15,652 nt of DNA, taken from the NCBI GenBank assembly GCA_004298625.1, contig SCSY01000112.1, forward strand, positions 1 through 15,652, read 5' to 3'. The notes under the pieces are model-generated. The model was not told where the DNA came from. It saw only the letters and a program-made list of their open reading frames with translations, and made no database searches. Numbering within the stretch: position 1 is the first letter of the stretch; every line of letters starts with the position of its first letter. Shown piece by piece: positions 13,820 through 15,652 of this stretch. This DNA comes from Nitrospirota bacterium. Lineage in GTDB: Bacteria > Nitrospirota > Thermodesulfovibrionia > Thermodesulfovibrionales > UBA1546. The position numbers and the translations under genes were made by a program.

Positions 13820-15043
13820 ATGCGAGCGGCAGTTGACAGAAACCTTCATTTAAGCAATGATTTTATAATGCAGAGCGGCAAAGGAATAAAACCTGTCTTC
13901 ACAAGACCTGAGATAGAAAAGCTGTATGGCCTCAGTTTTACAGACGGCAACAAGGTTCAGCTTTTGTGGAAGGGCAAGGAATTATTTAAGATGATATTTG
14001 ATTCAGTTGCCAAGGCAAAAAAACTTATCTGCCTTGAGTTTTATATATTTCGCAATGATGAGACAGGAAATGAACTTGCGAGATTGCTGAAAAAGAAAGC
14101 GCGCGAAGGGGTTTATATATATATTCTTTATGACCATTTCGGTTCCATTGGAACGCCGCGGAAATTTTGGGAGGAATTGAAAAGGGCAGGAATAAATGTG
14201 AGAGGCTCCCGGCCTTTCAAATGGACTGCGCCTTTACGGTATGTCCACCGTGACCATAAAAAACTTATCATCATAGACGGAGAAAAGGCCTTTACAGGCG
14301 GGCTGAATATCGCAAACGAATACAGGGGATACTATTTCAAAAGGCTTAAAAGACGTAAAGAAGGCTGGAGAGATACAGGTCTTATGCTCGAAGGTCCCAT
14401 AGCCCGAACCCTTCTCAATGCATTCAGGAAAAGCTGGGTAATATGGGGCGGTGAGCCTATTCTCCAGGAAAGCTCAGTCCCGGCTGAAAGCAACGGCCTT
14501 CCCGTGCTGCCCATATTTGCAAGCTCGGCAAGGGGCCGGAGAAAATTGAGAAGGCTTTTATATTACAGCATCAACCATGCCCGTGAGAGCATATTCCTCA
14601 CAACCGCTTATTTTACCCCCAGCAGAAGGATGGCCTATATCCTCTCAGAGGCGGTTAAAAGAGGAGTAGACGTCAAACTCCTCCTGCCGGCTGCAAGCGA
14701 TATATCTGCCGCACATTATGCAGGACGGGCGTCATTTACAAAACTGCTGAAAGCAGGGGTTGAGATATACAACTACAGGGGGGAGATACTCCATGCAAAA
14801 ACATCCGTATTCGATGAGCGGTGGAGCATCATAGGCTCTGCAAACCTTGATTTTCAGTCATTGAGGAGAAACGATGAGGGCAACGTGGGAATACTCGATG
14901 AAGATTTCGGCCGGCAGATGACGGACGTCTTCCATGAAGATTTAAAACAATCCATAAAGATAGAATTGGGCGAGTGGCTAAGACGGGATTTCCTGGAAAA
15001 ATTCAAGGAGCAGTTCTTTGCGTTGTTTAGGAGAAGGCTGTAG
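13820..15043 (+). CDS. cls: Cardiolipin synthase-like phospholipase D protein
   Basis: A 407-residue protein of the PLD superfamily with two HKD motifs: H146-x-K148-x4-D153 (HKKLIIID, followed by GGLNIANEY) and H325-x-K327-x4-D332 (LHAKTSVFD, followed by GSANLDFQSLRRNDE). This arrangement is that of bacterial cardiolipin synthases, which transfer a phosphatidyl group to make cardiolipin at the inner membrane. Unlike ClsA it lacks N-terminal membrane helices, so it is closer to ClsB/YbhO-type enzymes; a C-terminal amphipathic end (LEKFKEQFFALFRRRL) could contact the membrane. The ATG at 13820 lies 30 bases after dxs and has no ribosome site; ATG at codon 17 (13868) is an alternative. The exact donor lipid is not known from sequence. 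Confidence 0.88.
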   Translation: MRAAVDRNLHLSNDFIMQSGKGIKPVFTRPEIEKLYGLSFTDGNKVQLLWKGKELFKMIFDSVAKAKKLICLEFYIFRNDETGNELARLLKKKAREGVYIYILYDHFGSIGTPRKFWEELKRAGINVRGSRPFKWTAPLRYVHRDHKKLIIIDGEKAFTGGLNIANEYRGYYFKRLKRRKEGWRDTGLMLEGPIARTLLNAFRKSWVIWGGEPILQESSVPAESNGLPVLPIFASSARGRRKLRRLLYYSINHARESIFLTTAYFTPSRRMAYILSEAVKRGVDVKLLLPAASDISAAHYAGRASFTKLLKAGVEIYNYRGEILHAKTSVFDERWSIIGSANLDFQSLRRNDEGNVGILDEDFGRQMTDVFHEDLKQSIKIELGEWLRRDFLEKFKEQFFALFRRRL

Positions 15044-15069
15044 GACTTAGTTTAAAGAACTGAAACTAT

Positions 15070-15099
15070 AAAAAAATCAAAAATCAGGGAAGCGTCCCT
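15070..15099 (-). terminator. Rho-independent terminator candidate for the toxin-antitoxin pair
   Basis: On the minus strand AGGGA-CGCT-TCCCT (15099-15086) is followed by a T-rich run (GATTTTTGATTTTTTT). It lies 13 bases beyond the antitoxin stop. The stem is short but the T-run is good. Confidence 0.6.
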
Positions 15100-15111
15100 A
15101 ACGTTCTTCTG

Positions 15112-15411
15112 TCAATGGGCAGATGCCTCGATATGAAACTTTAGCCCTAATGCCCGCACAACTTTAACTATTGTAGCAAATTCGGGATTACCGTCTGGGG
15201 ACAGTGCCTTATAAAGACTTTCGCGGCCAAGTCCTGTTTTACGTGCGATCCGCGACATCCCTTTGGCGCGGGCAACATCTCCGATAGCAGCTGAGATTAC
15301 GGCTGGATCACCGTCTTCAATCGCAGCCTCTAAATAAACAGCCATGTCCTTCTCTGTTTTAAGGTGTTCAGCAGCATCCCATTTAGTTATTTTGACTTTA
15401 GCCTTTTTCAT
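15112..15411 (-). CDS. HigA-type antitoxin of a HigBA-like addiction module
   Basis: A 99-residue helix-turn-helix antitoxin of the family usually annotated as putative addiction module antidote protein. Family marks are the N-terminal WDAAEHLKTEKDMAVYLEAA segment, then EDGDPAVISAAIGDVARAKGM, the HTH SRIARKTGLGRESLYKALS, and GNPEFATIVKVVRALGLKF. It should bind and neutralise the toxin encoded just upstream and repress its own promoter. I prefer the ATG at 15411, because GGAGG lies 7 nt before it; ATG at 15417 overlaps the toxin stop as ATGA but sits only 1 nt from the ribosome site. Toxin-first gene order is typical of this family. A terminator candidate follows. Confidence 0.9.
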   Translation of the reverse strand: MKKAKVKITKWDAAEHLKTEKDMAVYLEAAIEDGDPAVISAAIGDVARAKGMSRIARKTGLGRESLYKALSPDGNPEFATIVKVVRALGLKFHIEASAH

Positions 15412-15413
15412 AT

Positions 15414-15652
15414 TCATGCCTCCTTAAGCATCCGTAATAATTGTATCGCGGTTTTGATATCCGCGCCCTGAGTGCGTTTGTCTCCTCCTGCCAGCAGGAT
15501 CACCAGTTCCCTTGCACGCCGCGAAAAATAGACCCGATAGCCGGGGCCATAATCAATACGCAATTCCGAAACTCCTTCACCAACCGGTTTGACATCTCCG
15601 AAATTACCTAACGACAAGCGACGTATACGGATATCAATTCTGGCGCGAGCCT
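15414..15652 (-). CDS. HigB/RelE-type toxin (5' end outside window)
   Basis: C-terminal 78 residues of a RelE-superfamily toxin, a probable ribosome-dependent mRNA endonuclease, of the type annotated as putative addiction module killer protein. The frame runs open to the window edge (ARARIDIRIRRLSLGNFGD), so the TTG at 15617 is an internal Leu, not the start. Full members are about 95-105 residues, so about 20-30 are missing. Family segments are GDVKPVGEGVSELRIDYGPG, then YRVYFSRR and VILLAGGDKRTQ. The conserved Arg and Tyr/Lys positions of the family are present. The stop lies 2 bases before the preferred antitoxin start. Confidence 0.88.
   Translation of the reverse strand, partial: ARARIDIRIRRLSLGNFGDVKPVGEGVSELRIDYGPGYRVYFSRRARELVILLAGGDKRTQGADIKTAIQLLRMLKEA

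Overview
The window looks like a chromosomal stretch from a Gram-negative, probably anaerobic bacterium of moderate G+C. The evidence is an outer-membrane TolC-type protein, signal peptides, the MEP isoprenoid pathway and a CbiMNQO-type Ni/Co importer. Protein style and the very high load of short repeats suggest an uncultured Nitrospirota (Thermodesulfovibrio-like) or deltaproteobacterial lineage. That placement is inference, because no rRNA or other marker gene is present.

Layout: bases 1-8658 all read on the minus strand. From right to left they encode a Ni/Co ECF importer (cbiM, a PDGLE/CbiN-like protein, cbiQ, and cbiO fused to an extra helical domain), an HsdR_N-like protein with no obvious nuclease centre, an OmpR-type response regulator with its sensor kinase, a periplasmic FKBP prolyl isomerase, a small cysteine-rich secreted protein with an in-frame UGA, a Met-rich YtkA/FixH-like periplasmic protein, and a TolC-family protein cut by the window edge. 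Bases 8736-15043 read on the plus strand: guaA, a DUF4258/YgiT zinc-finger pair, ispA, dxs and a cardiolipin-synthase-like PLD protein. The right edge carries a minus-strand HigBA-type toxin-antitoxin pair, with the toxin cut by the window edge.

The best single discovery is at 1595-1984. The apparent 95-residue ORF stops at a TGA, but the same frame continues for 33 more codons in family-like sequence. The TGA sits at the first position of a CxxC motif, giving Sec-x-x-Cys, and a GC-rich hairpin lies 14 nt downstream. I read this as a selenoprotein of the PCYCGC-motif family.

The second discovery runs across the window: at least six arrays of tandem 7-bp units, with several different unit sequences, plus two palindromic elements, lie inside the reading frames of tolC, cbiQ (twice), cbiM, guaA, dxs (twice) and the kinase. 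All are translated in frame. One unit family gives nearly the same octapeptide, AIS[Y/H]QPSA, in two unrelated proteins (CbiQ and Dxs). Another makes most of the TolC signal peptide.

How the genes may work together: the left half reads as a metal-homeostasis neighbourhood. It combines Ni/Co import, a two-component system whose sensor domain carries HFHIHAH, and an envelope or efflux module of redox-type selenoprotein, Met-rich protein and TolC. The right half supplies GMP synthesis, isoprenoid precursors and phospholipid synthesis. There is no gene-free stretch longer than 300 bases.
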